From assembly GCF_900104675.1 (NCBI RefSeq), contig NZ_LT629945.1:1540756-1604755 (forward strand): a stretch of 64,000 bases of DNA, read 5' to 3'. Position 1 is the stretch's first letter. Every line of letters starts with the position of its first letter. The notes beneath the pieces are model-generated. The model searched no databases. It worked only from the letters and a program-made list of their open reading frames with translations, and was not told the origin of the DNA. The DNA comes from Angelakisella massiliensis. Its GTDB lineage: Bacteria; Bacillota; Clostridia; Oscillospirales; Ruminococcaceae. The translations under genes and the position numbers were made by a program. Positions 23,154 through 31,682 of the stretch are shown here, piece by piece.

Positions 23154-24547
23154 TTGCTATTAAAGGGTTTTATAAAATCATCGAAAACGTTACTGTCAGG
23201 AATGTGAGCGTCATGCAAACAGGCATTCAAAAGCTGTGTGGGGTCAACTTGATAAATCAAAACACGGTCACCAGGAGAGGCGCTTACCATAGTTTTTGAC
23301 AATGAAGTTTTCTTTGCAATTTCATCATGCCAATCCGTGTTTGGTACTGCATACCCTACACAACAATACATGCTGCTTGAAGAACAATAAGGAATCAAAA
23401 ATGCGTTGCCAAATAGCGCAGTAGGGTATTGATTTTTGAGAGAATAGTAGTATTGAATTTGTTTTGCAATATCTGAATTCGGAGGTGCAGCATAGATGCG
23501 AGAATTCATATCATCAAATACTGGACAATAGTATTTAGCATCGAAAATCGCCAAGTATGGGTCAGAAGTAGTGCTTGTTCCAGCATTAAGAATATCAGGA
23601 ATTGCTTCTCCACTGCCAATATAGGCATCGCTGGATCTATCCAAATAATACTTCGGTGGACCGGAGCGGGTATGCTCGATATTCCCGAAATACTTCTTGG
23701 TTGCGGCTTCCCAAAAATCTTCAAATGAAGTGATCCCTAAACGAGTTTGGTTATACGGCCCTTCCTTGCACCAGCTTCTTAATCCCCGGAGGAGCCGTAA
23801 TTCCCGATCAGAAAAAGTCTGATTGATTTTATTGCTAATGGCAGGAACATAACGTGAAAGGTCTGCATTATCCAAGCGTGGTGCAGCAGGGAGTGTAAGT
23901 CTCTTAAAAAGTCCAAGCGGCTTGAGGAGGCGAGCACACTGATTCACAATATAGGCATGGAGCGGCGTAATGATATCAGAAATCTTTCTAACACTTTTTA
24001 CTGTGATTGGTTGTAGATATACAGGAGTACGGTCAAAAATCGGCGCTGTGCGATGAAGCGTCTGTGTCCAATTACGTTGTCCGATACCATCAGTGCGAAT
24101 CTGCCGCTTACGCTCGGTATATAAACCATTTTCTGCATAGTCTCTCAAAAGAAATACGGCAAGGTCGTATGGGTTTGAGATATGTGCTGTGCGCCGGGGA
24201 TTAAACGGGTGAAACTGATTCTCAAACCGAACGCTGGACTGTGAAAATATCTTTGCGGCAACCTTGCAAATCAAATTGACATGTTCCAGTATTTGAGGTG
24301 CAGATGGTGTCGACAGATATTTGGGAAAACCAATTACTACGGTTTCTGCAACACAAGAGTAATAAATCCCGACAAAGGAAAACGAGGTTCCATTGAAGAA
24401 GCCCTGCTTTGCCAGATCCGCTTTTAATTGCTCTTGAACAGCATCGGGCAACGCATTCCAAACAGATTTGGATTCTGGCGGAACATCACCAGGAAAATCC
24501 TCCCATCTGGTCAGTTCCTTTACGAAAATAATTGCAGTGCTGGACAT
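23135..24547 (-). CDS. LlaJI-like restriction endonuclease subunit (McrC-like partner)
   Basis: This protein of about 470 residues contains IPDILNAG, followed 15 residues later by FDAKYY (about residues 314-338), a PD-(D/E)XK nuclease core. The surrounding pattern (YYSCVAETVVIGFPKYL near the start, KQIQYYYSLKNQYP near the end) agrees with LlaJI-type restriction proteins, which cut DNA together with a McrB-like GTPase. GAGG is 8 bases before the ATG at 24547 but only 2 before the one at 24553, so I use 24547. It follows the AAA+ gene by about 10-16 bases. The LlaJI family name is from memory. Confidence 0.7.
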   Translation of the reverse strand: MSSTAIIFVKELTRWEDFPGDVPPESKSVWNALPDAVQEQLKADLAKQGFFNGTSFSFVGIYYSCVAETVVIGFPKYLSTPSAPQILEHVNLICKVAAKIFSQSSVRFENQFHPFNPRRTAHISNPYDLAVFLLRDYAENGLYTERKRQIRTDGIGQRNWTQTLHRTAPIFDRTPVYLQPITVKSVRKISDIITPLHAYIVNQCARLLKPLGLFKRLTLPAAPRLDNADLSRYVPAISNKINQTFSDRELRLLRGLRSWCKEGPYNQTRLGITSFEDFWEAATKKYFGNIEHTRSGPPKYYLDRSSDAYIGSGEAIPDILNAGTSTTSDPYLAIFDAKYYCPVFDDMNSRIYAAPPNSDIAKQIQYYYSLKNQYPTALFGNAFLIPYCSSSSMYCCVGYAVPNTDWHDEIAKKTSLSKTMVSASPGDRVLIYQVDPTQLLNACLHDAHIPDSNVFDDFIKPFNSKAEVGP

Positions 24548-24562
24548 AGGCATACCTCGACA

Positions 24563-26341
24563 TTAAACGGATGGGGTTATATAACTTTTTTCCGGGAGTA
24601 CAGTCAACGATTTGATATCCACGGAGGTTCCATTGTAAGCAAGGTTTTTCAATGCCTGTCGGATCTGCGAAAGCGTATGAATATTTTCCGCAAAGAAACT
24701 GGAAGGGGTATTGCGGAAAACATCTTGTAAGAGGTATGCAAATAGTTTGTCCACTAACGGATTTTGCATGGTAGACAGCTCATGTGTTCCAGTTCCATTT
24801 CGCATTTCTACAGATGCATTTGTGTACTTCTCAATATCGTTCATCTCAGTTTCACTGAAGAACCAGTAGCCAATGCAACGATCTTCCGCAAAGCCCTCAT
24901 TGAGAATCTCCGTGTTAATGGAGTCTCTAAAAGTATTCCAATCGAAAGTAGTGGCAACATAGGAATTTACGGAACTATCAAATACAGGCAAACAGATATG
25001 AGGGCGGCGTGCATTAGACGGATCAACTTCTACGACATCTCGATAAATGCAGGACCAGCGTCGCTTGAATGCCGAATCCAATGGAAATACACCTTGATCT
25101 GCGCTGTTCAACGTAGTCCAGATATACAGGTTGTCCGGGAGTTTTATCTTGCTAAATGCATCCTCGGGCAAGTCTATCGTATCGTCTGTAAGTTTGTGGG
25201 AAACTGCGGAGTGGAGATAGTGCGCAAACTCTGATTTTGCGGTGATTTCATAAATACTGGTACCCTTTTCGCGATCCAGAAGCTGAAAAATGTCCCCGAA
25301 TACGCTGGCTGCATTAGCACGATTTAATTCTTCGATAATTAGAATATATTTCATAGGGGACTTATTTAGCTTTGCGGCATAGCAGTCGGCCAAGAGTTCA
25401 GCTAAAGGCCCCGGGGAAAATCGATATGTGATGTGTTCTCCAGACACTGTACCGGAGACAGGGGTTCCAGCATACTCTAAGGCTACGGTTTCGGTGCAGT
25501 CTTCCTGGGGAACGGGCATATATTCTCCGACAAACTGTCCATAGGAATAGTCTTCATAGAATGTGACACGCCGATATATGGCCTGACCTGCTTTCGCAAG
25601 ATCCGTGGCAGCCTTATTCAGAAAGTGGCTCTTGCCCGTGCCAGGAGCGCCGTGAACCAGCAAATTGTGGGGCAAATCTAAGGGAGAGGGATCAGAAACA
25701 TAAAGTGCTGAAGGCTTGAATACTATGCGATGTCCGCCTGATAGGTCTGTCATATATGGCCTGGAATCAAAATATTGGAGATAGTTTTCCAATTGACTTA
25801 CAGCAAACGAGCCAGATGCATCGCAAATGCGGACAAAGCAGCTTTGAGTCAAGCTGGGACAATTATGTTCTGCGGGCGAGACGCGAAAAAAAGACCTGGT
25901 TTCGGGAGCAGACATATTATCATACATGCTGCGAATATCTACCCGCCCCGGTGTGGTTCGATTAATTTTACTTTCTATGGAAACAAGATATTCTGAAGGG
26001 TCTGTCCCAGTGGGTAACTTAAGATTAGCTGGCGGTGTAGCGCAGTAAGCAAAGAAAAAGTAGCGTAAGTTGTTCTGTTTTGCATAACGATATGCAAACT
26101 GTATATTATCTGTGAAAACTCGAATTTGAGGCTTGTTTCGGTCACTTCCTGTCAGTGAAGTTTGGCGTAAAACAACAACCAATTGCTCTCCTGAAGGAGT
26201 AGTCCAGAGGAAGAACTTCCCAGAAGGGATAGATCCCAAAACAGGATCATTGATGGGAGAATTCTCAGTGAAGGTCCAGCCGCCTGATAGGGTGGCTTTA
26301 ATGCTTTGGTATAAACTATCGATAGTAGAGAACAGAGCCAT
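24563..26341 (-). CDS. McrB-like AAA+ GTPase subunit of a restriction system
   Basis: This 592-residue protein has a Walker A GAPGTGKSHF (about residue 230), a Walker B ILIIEELNRANAASVFGD (about 335) and TTLNSADQGVFPLDSAFKRRW (about 425), the signature of McrB GTPases. The N-terminal 200 residues probably recognise DNA and are not assigned. McrB-type motors translocate DNA and trigger a partner nuclease, here the protein at 23135. The start at 26341 (MALFSTIDSL) is preferred over a TTG-initiated frame to 26404 without a ribosome site, although the site before 26341 is also weak. Confidence 0.85.
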   Translation of the reverse strand: MALFSTIDSLYQSIKATLSGGWTFTENSPINDPVLGSIPSGKFFLWTTPSGEQLVVVLRQTSLTGSDRNKPQIRVFTDNIQFAYRYAKQNNLRYFFFAYCATPPANLKLPTGTDPSEYLVSIESKINRTTPGRVDIRSMYDNMSAPETRSFFRVSPAEHNCPSLTQSCFVRICDASGSFAVSQLENYLQYFDSRPYMTDLSGGHRIVFKPSALYVSDPSPLDLPHNLLVHGAPGTGKSHFLNKAATDLAKAGQAIYRRVTFYEDYSYGQFVGEYMPVPQEDCTETVALEYAGTPVSGTVSGEHITYRFSPGPLAELLADCYAAKLNKSPMKYILIIEELNRANAASVFGDIFQLLDREKGTSIYEITAKSEFAHYLHSAVSHKLTDDTIDLPEDAFSKIKLPDNLYIWTTLNSADQGVFPLDSAFKRRWSCIYRDVVEVDPSNARRPHICLPVFDSSVNSYVATTFDWNTFRDSINTEILNEGFAEDRCIGYWFFSETEMNDIEKYTNASVEMRNGTGTHELSTMQNPLVDKLFAYLLQDVFRNTPSSFFAENIHTLSQIRQALKNLAYNGTSVDIKSLTVLPEKSYITPSV

Positions 26342-26404
26342 ATACACACCAACTTTCGTTAGAGTTATTGCTGTAATTTTATCAAATAATAAATATTCTT
26401 GCAA

Positions 26405-26903
26405 CTAATGGGAAAATGTTTTTTGACGATAGACCTCTTGCATTAGAAATCATATGATTTTCTAAATAAGCACGGAGAAGAAAATGTAAATCTGATATAG
26501 ATTATCACACCTAAAGCAATTTAATGAAGTGGCAATCTTTAGACATCTTCCTTTCTGGCTCGCTCTGTGTGCCAGAAAGGTTTGATATATAATTACGATG
26601 GTTGATAATGTTTTGAGATAAAATTGAAAAATCCACAAGCCATCATTCGACAGCTCGTGGATTTTTCTTTGTTCCGTACCGGTAGTGCCCCTGGGGGTTC
26701 AGTTCGTTTCCCTATGAGATGGAGCACTCCAGCAGCGGGGCTTTGCTTATGTGTTTCGGCTCCCAAAACTCACTCCCATGGTTGGGAGGATCAAACAAAC
26801 TTTCGCTTCAGGCATCAGGAAGGGAAAAATAATATTGGAAAAGGAAATGCTTGAAAAGATGTATACTGAAGAGAAAATCACCTGTTTACAGACAGAAATG
26901 AAA
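26405..26903. other. AT-rich intergenic DNA with one strong hairpin
   Basis: No gene is supported; small frames here lack ribosome sites. A perfect hairpin at 26627-26666 (AAAAATCCAC / GTGGATTTTT, extended by AGC/GCT) followed by CTTT looks like a bidirectional terminator. It marks the likely right edge of the restriction island. Composition shifts back toward the host value after about 26.65 kb. Confidence 0.6.
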
Positions 26904-26938
26904 GGACCGGAGCCAAACAATGCGTTTGATTCCGGTCC
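26904..26938 (-). terminator. Terminator after the OmpR-type regulator
   Basis: GGACCGGA pairs perfectly with TCCGGTCC, with an inner AAAC/GTTT stem, and is followed by TTTC on the minus strand. It lies 11 bases past the regulator stop. Confidence 0.7.
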
Positions 26939-26948
26939 ATAGTTTATT

Positions 26949-27635
26949 TTAAATGTTTTCCGAAAATTCTGCTGCTCCGCCTTCCTCTTTCCACTGAAAG
27001 CGGTATCCGATCCCTCTCATGGTTGTAATGCACTTGCCATAGCCCCGCAGCTTTGCCCGCAAACGTTTTACATGAGTGTCCACTGTGCGGATGTTTCCAT
27101 CATAGCTGCAGCCCCATACCGATTCCAACAGCTGAGCCCTGGTAAGAACCAAACCCTGATACCTTGCCAGATACACCAGCAGATCAAATTCTTTTCGGGT
27201 CAGCTCCACCTGTTTTCCGTTGATTAAAACGATGCGCTGCTTGCAGCGGATTTCCAATCCCCCAAAGATCATATCCGGCATATTCCGTAAAACGGATGCG
27301 CCGGTGTGTTCTCTGGGGCAGCTGGCTTCCAGAAGCAGGGGCTTTACATTATACAGCAGTCCTGCCGCCAGCTCTTCCTGATCGGGACTTTGTTGTCCCT
27401 GCACCAGACTGAGCAAAGAAAGCGGGCTGGTCAGGCGCAGCAGCTGCGTCCGCTTTTCTTCCAGGGAAGCCGCATCGGTCAGCATGACTGATAAAGCGAC
27501 CAACACAATGTGCTGATCCCCTGGCTGTCTCGGGGAATCATCGTCCAAAAACTGGAATCCCTCCCGGCGCAGGCAGTTGCTTAACAGCTTGCGGACCTGT
27601 TCTTCTTCTTGCAGAAGCATCCGTTCTTTTTCCAT
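26949..27635 (-). CDS. OmpR-type winged-helix regulator with degenerate receiver domain
   Basis: This 228-residue protein has a C-terminal OmpR/PhoB winged helix (residues about 125-220: ELTRKEFDLLVYLARYQGLVLTRAQLLESVWG, then RTVDTHVKRLRAKL and RGIGYRF). The N-terminal 110 residues keep the receiver outline, but the phospho-acceptor position in VALSVMLT is Ser49 instead of Asp; YNVKP retains the conserved lysine. It is therefore probably phosphorylation-independent. AAGGAAG precedes the ATG at 27635. No sensor kinase gene adjoins it. It is divergent from a surface-protein gene whose upstream region has paired dyads, a likely target. Confidence 0.82.
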   Translation of the reverse strand: MEKERMLLQEEEQVRKLLSNCLRREGFQFLDDDSPRQPGDQHIVLVALSVMLTDAASLEEKRTQLLRLTSPLSLLSLVQGQQSPDQEELAAGLLYNVKPLLLEASCPREHTGASVLRNMPDMIFGGLEIRCKQRIVLINGKQVELTRKEFDLLVYLARYQGLVLTRAQLLESVWGCSYDGNIRTVDTHVKRLRAKLRGYGKCITTMRGIGYRFQWKEEGGAAEFSENI

Positions 27636-27936
27636 GTTGCACTTCCTTCCATTGATGGGAATATCACCGGGGATATATTGCTGCTTCATCCTCGATGATT
27701 CAGACAGGAAAAAGGGTTTCAGGTATACCTTTACTCTTTTTCGCAAAATTTCACTTTAATTATACTGGAAACCCATGAAGATTTCTGGGATTCAATGAAA
27801 GTTTTCCATGTCTGAAAAATGAACATTTATCCTTGATGTGTCCTGGGGTAAAAAAGAAAGCCTTTTTCACAGCATTGCCATACTTTTAAGGAAATAAGCA
27901 ATTTTTCAGCAGAGAAGTGTGTTGAAAATGTGTTTG

Positions 27937-27960
27937 AAAGATTACAACTGTGTAATCTTT
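27937..27960. promoter_or_regulatory. Dyad operator candidate, distal copy
   Basis: AAAGATTACA, spacer ACTG, TGTAATCTTT: perfect 10-base arms. The core ATTACA-N4-TGTAAT recurs at 28100-28115. The rest of the 550-base divergent region (27636-28185) is AT-rich with no gene. Confidence 0.6.
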
Positions 27961-28099
27961 TTCACATAATTTTCTGCTTTTCTGGAAATGATCATATGGA
28001 TCTTTGTGCAAAATTGGTTTTATAGGAAGCTTTTTTTACAAGTTAAAATGAAAATTAACGACTGCTCCACTTTTTTGACCGGAAAAATTCATGAAAAAG

Positions 28100-28120
28100 A
28101 TTACACGATTGTAATATAAT
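28100..28120 (+). promoter_or_regulatory. Proximal operator overlapping the surface-protein promoter
   Basis: ATTACA-CGAT-TGTAAT at 28100-28115 overlaps a perfect -10 box TATAAT (28115-28120). No good -35 box is seen (TGAAAA at the right spacing), which fits a promoter needing an activator bound at this dyad, or one that is repressed there. Confidence 0.6.
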
Positions 28121-28185
28121 AAGCGTGTCGAAAGGATATGAGATCCTGACGACAAGCGACAAAAAATCGTTAGGAGGAATTGTGC

Positions 28186-29271
28186 ATGAAACCGATCAAA
28201 AAGGCCCTGTCCATGGTCTTGGCGGTGGCTATGATGTCTACCATGGCTTTCGCTACCACCTACGAATGGGGCGATCCCACCGTAGGCACCTCTGACGTCA
28301 ATGGTGTCTACACCACCATGACTGTCAAACCCGGCGATACCGTTAAAGTACCCGCCAGCTATTTCTACAACAGCAAGGGAGACAACCTGAATATCAAGGA
28401 GTACGACCTGGACGATGCTACCTTTACCATCGCTACCAAGAAGTTCTCCAAGGGTGCTGATCTGGTAGAGAAGATCTATCTGGATGATGACTGCGTCAAG
28501 ATCAAACTGAAGCAGAACTACACCCAGGAAGTCAAGGATGGCAAGGTCAATGTGACCATCTCTGAGCTGACCCTCAAGTCCAAGAAGACCGTGAAGGATT
28601 CCAGCGATACGACCATTCTGCGCAAGAACGACAGCTACAGCTTCAGAGCGGGTACTGGCGTTTCCAGCCTGAAGCTGAGCGTTGGTTATCCCAAGGAAGT
28701 CCGGGGCGTTGACACCCAGCTGGCCGTGGATCTGAGCGGCAGCAACGGTATGTTCGTAGAGTGGGATAAGGAGAACAACACCACTTACGGTACCGCAGAG
28801 GTTACCTTTGGCGACATCGCTTACGCGGAAGGCCGTGTCTATGACGGCGATGAGATCTACTACGGCTACGACGAGGATGCCGATACCGATATCCTCAAGG
28901 CTTATCCTGATGCCGAACTGACCTTCGCCAACATCCACACCAATGGCTTCCCCTCTACCATGAACTTCGAGCTGTATGCAGAAGAGGATGCTCATGTTTA
29001 TGAGGTCAAGAATGGCAAGCTGGTCAAGTCTTCCCTGAAGTGGGATAAGGATGCCTATGCCTTCACCGGCAAGATCCGTTCCGCTACCAGCTATGTGATT
29101 TCTGATGTGAAGCTGGATGTTTCCGCTTCCGATAACACCGAGGACAACACCAGCGGCAATGACAACACCGCCAACAACCCTGATACCGGCGCTAACGACG
29201 TGGTGGGTGTAGCCACCGCTCTGGCTGTGGTATCCCTGATCTCTGCCGGCGCTGTGGCAATGAAGAAATAA
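28186..29271 (+). CDS. Secreted surface protein with NPDTG sortase-type anchor
   Basis: This 361-residue protein begins with a signal peptide (MKPIKKALSMVLAVAMMSTMAFA). Its body is rich in Asp, Lys and Thr and probably beta-structured. The end has a Thr/Asn/Asp linker, then NPDTG, a hydrophobic stretch (VVGVATALAVVSLISAGAVAM) and KK. This is the order of a sortase substrate, with NPDTG in place of LPXTG. AGGAGG lies 8 bases upstream of the ATG. The strong terminator, promoter dyads and even codon use suggest high, regulated expression. The fold and ligand are unknown. Confidence 0.8.
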   Translation: MKPIKKALSMVLAVAMMSTMAFATTYEWGDPTVGTSDVNGVYTTMTVKPGDTVKVPASYFYNSKGDNLNIKEYDLDDATFTIATKKFSKGADLVEKIYLDDDCVKIKLKQNYTQEVKDGKVNVTISELTLKSKKTVKDSSDTTILRKNDSYSFRAGTGVSSLKLSVGYPKEVRGVDTQLAVDLSGSNGMFVEWDKENNTTYGTAEVTFGDIAYAEGRVYDGDEIYYGYDEDADTDILKAYPDAELTFANIHTNGFPSTMNFELYAEEDAHVYEVKNGKLVKSSLKWDKDAYAFTGKIRSATSYVISDVKLDVSASDNTEDNTSGNDNTANNPDTGANDVVGVATALAVVSLISAGAVAMKK

Positions 29272-29336
29272 TTGCTCCGCCCGGAGAAAAGAAAAATCTG
29301 TTCTGACCGTATGTCAGGACAACAGTGGCAACCATG

Positions 29337-29374
29337 CCCCCGCATCATTGTAAGATGATGCGGGGGGATTTTTT
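29337..29374 (+). terminator. Strong terminator after the surface-protein gene
   Basis: CCCCCGCATCAT pairs perfectly with ATGATGCGGGGG (loop TGTAAG) and is followed by GATTTTTT. Confidence 0.9.
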
Positions 29375-29386
29375 GTCAATGGAAAC

Positions 29387-29622
29387 CACCGGCTCTGCCG
29401 GTGAAGGCATCCCATAAAAAGCTTTAGCTTCAAGCATCGAGCGAAGTGAGCTGCAAGGAGCAAATTTTCGTCCATGGAAAAACTTCCGAGGAACGTCGAT
29501 TGCCCGTTTACGGGCTGCGGGGCAAGTGATGCAAGCGAAGTAACATTCAGTGCGTCTTAAGACGCAGGCCGGTAATATGCCCTTCTAGGGCTGATGCAAA
29601 CCACCAGTTGAACTGGTGGTTT
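29387..29622. repeat. Compact multi-hairpin intergenic element (MITE- or ncRNA-like)
   Basis: About 235 noncoding bases carry successive perfect hairpins: CACCGGC-TCT-GCCGGTG (29387-29403), GCCCGT-TT-ACGGGC (29502-29515), TGCGTCTTAAGACGCA (29551-29566), GCCCT-TCT-AGGGC (29579-29591) and a terminal 12-bp hairpin AAACCACCAGTT-G-AACTGGTGGTTT (29598-29622). Both ends share AAACCACC. The layout resembles palindrome-ended elements derived from IS200/IS605 or their guide-RNA regions, but no transposase is present. Confidence 0.5.
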
Positions 29623-29767
29623 TGATTGGTTGTCTTTTGTTTTTGCAGAAAAACGCAAGGTTTCAAGACCCTACTTTCTCCACTTGTTTTCGTCACATAT
29701 GGATGTTACACTATTATTTAAAGCTGCTTTTCTTCGGGGAAAACGGCAGAAAGGAAAGGTGATCCAT

Positions 29768-31192
29768 ATGGAGCTTCGTATGGCCGCGGCATTGTGTGGG
29801 ATGCTGCTTTTGACATTGGCGGTGGGGTGCGGCAGCCAGCAGGAACAAAATCCTCCTTCTATTTTGGAGGAGCATCAGGTGATTTCTCAGGCGGAGTTTT
29901 CGCCTCCGTCCTTGAAGGCCAAGCTTGCGGGACTGGAAAATCCCGTAGAGATTCCGGCCATATCCTGGGGGGAAGAGGGAAGTTTGGAAGACTTGTCTCA
30001 GACCACCGCAACCTGTATGAATCCCATGCCCTCGGAACAGGGACTGCCCCAGCTGACACTGGAGCCTGCTGCCGATACAACGGAAGTAGAGGCTTTTGAG
30101 GGGGAAGAATCTTTGTGGCAGGGGACGCTGGAAGAGCTGCAGCAGGGAGAATGGCAGCCTCAGGAGGGCAGCACCGTTAAACTGGTGATCAAGGCAGTGT
30201 GGGAACAGGACGATGGAAGCCGCATCCAGGCGGAATATCTGCTGCCGGTGACCATTTCCGCTTCGGAAAGTGCGCCTGAAGAGAGTGCTTCTGAGGAAAG
30301 TTCAGCGGAAGAAAGTACATCGGCAGAGAGTGTTTCCCAGCAGGAAGCTCCCCAGACTGAGCCGGAGGCGGCTGAAAATGCCGTTTCTGATTCAGAGGAA
30401 GAACCATCAGATTTGATTTCTTTGAGCAGCGATACCGTTCAGGCGGGACGTTTGACGGTGATCCGTTTTGAGGATGTGCCGGAAGAATTCCCCACCATTG
30501 AGACGGATTTGGGATTTACCCCCACATTTTTTGAGGACGATGGAGGATTGACCGCTTATCTGCCGGTGAACAACGGCACCCAGCCGGGGGAGTATCATGT
30601 GACTGTCCGGTGGAACGGGGGAGAGGAGCAGCTGCCCCTGACGGTTACAGACGGCGAATTTGACGTGGAAGTGATCACTATGGATCAGGAGGTGGCAGAT
30701 TCCACCGTCAACAGCAGCACCGCCAACACCGAGTTTGAGACGGTCACCCGCCCGCTGAAAAACCAGTCGGATGATGAGCAGTATTGGTCCGGTCCCTTTG
30801 TGATGCCGGTGGAGATGAATCCTGTGCGTACCTCCAGCTCCTTTGGATATACCCGGCTGATCAACGGTGTGGCGGACCGGCACAATGGCGTGGATTTTCC
30901 TGTTGCCAAGGGCACGCCGGTCACCGCGCCCAATAATGGCCGTGTGCTGTATGCCGGTTATCTCCAGCTGACAGGCAATACCGTCTGCATTGAGCACGGT
31001 TTCGGCCTGAAAAGCTGGTACTATCACATGGACAGTCTCAGCTGTGCCACAGGGGATTTTCTGGAGACAGGAGATCCCGTGGGAGCCGTAGGTTCCACAG
31101 GATATTCTACCGGCCCTCACCTTCATTTTGCCCTGTCCATCAACAATGTTTACATCGATCCTTTCCAGCTGATGGAAGAGGACCTGTCCTGA
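29768..31192 (+). CDS. M23 family peptidase lipoprotein
   Basis: This 474-residue lipoprotein has a lipobox LAVGC with Cys21. A Glu/Ser-rich linker spans residues about 160-215 and middle domains about 220-330. The C-terminal M23 (LytM-like) domain has RHNGVDFP (about 371-378) and HLHF (about 451), which supply zinc ligands. Such enzymes cut peptidoglycan cross-links or act as activators of amidases; the full motif set suggests an active enzyme outside the membrane. AAAGGTGATCCAT precedes the ATG at 29768; the longer frame from 29630 lacks a signal peptide and a ribosome site. Confidence 0.88.
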   Translation: MELRMAAALCGMLLLTLAVGCGSQQEQNPPSILEEHQVISQAEFSPPSLKAKLAGLENPVEIPAISWGEEGSLEDLSQTTATCMNPMPSEQGLPQLTLEPAADTTEVEAFEGEESLWQGTLEELQQGEWQPQEGSTVKLVIKAVWEQDDGSRIQAEYLLPVTISASESAPEESASEESSAEESTSAESVSQQEAPQTEPEAAENAVSDSEEEPSDLISLSSDTVQAGRLTVIRFEDVPEEFPTIETDLGFTPTFFEDDGGLTAYLPVNNGTQPGEYHVTVRWNGGEEQLPLTVTDGEFDVEVITMDQEVADSTVNSSTANTEFETVTRPLKNQSDDEQYWSGPFVMPVEMNPVRTSSSFGYTRLINGVADRHNGVDFPVAKGTPVTAPNNGRVLYAGYLQLTGNTVCIEHGFGLKSWYYHMDSLSCATGDFLETGDPVGAVGSTGYSTGPHLHFALSINNVYIDPFQLMEEDLS

Positions 31193-31487
31193 GAAACTGT
31201 GATCAAAACGCTGGAAACACCTTCCAAAGCAGGAGCTTGGGAACCGCGGTTTTTGACTGGGGAGAAAGGCTGAGCCGCTTCAATTGGTGCGGATTTTCAG
31301 TGGAGAACTCACAGATATCCCCTTGTTTCAGAATTTTCTGCTTTGCAAATTTTCCACAGGTGATTCCTCCTATGAAGGGAAAGCCTTTCCCGGCTTTTCA
31401 TCCTTTCAAGGAGTAAATAAAGGTGCAATTGGATGAAAACCCCGGGAAAAAGGGGCTAAAGTGGAATCTTATAGGACAGTTTGACCA

Positions 31488-31517
31488 TTGACGGATAAGG
31501 GAAGATACCGTTATACT
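31488..31517 (+). promoter_or_regulatory. Predicted promoter of pflB-pflA
   Basis: TTGACG (31488-31493), 18-base spacer and TATACT (31512-31517). It is the only good promoter in the 490-base gap 31193-31682, which otherwise holds no gene. Confidence 0.6.
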
Positions 31518-31591
31518 AAAGTTGTTTCCACAACTGACGGACAAAGTGGGATAACCACAGGGGAGTGGAAATGGATATTTGCCGACCGTCT

Positions 31592-31639
31592 GGGCAGCGT
31601 CGCTTTGGTGATGCTGCCCTTTTTGTTTTATCGGGCAGC
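31592..31639 (+). promoter_or_regulatory. Possible attenuator in the pflB leader
   Basis: GGGCAGC (31592-31598) can pair with GCTGCCC (31613-31619), which is followed by TTTTTGTTTT, a terminator form. A second GGGCAGC (31633-31639) can pair with the same GCTGCCC to form an alternative hairpin. A short frame MDICRPSGQRRFGD begins at 31571 after GGGGAG, so a leader peptide is possible. Confidence 0.5.
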
Positions 31640-31682
31640 CCGGTGACGGGAAAAACCGTGAAACTTTTGGAGGTGCATCTCT

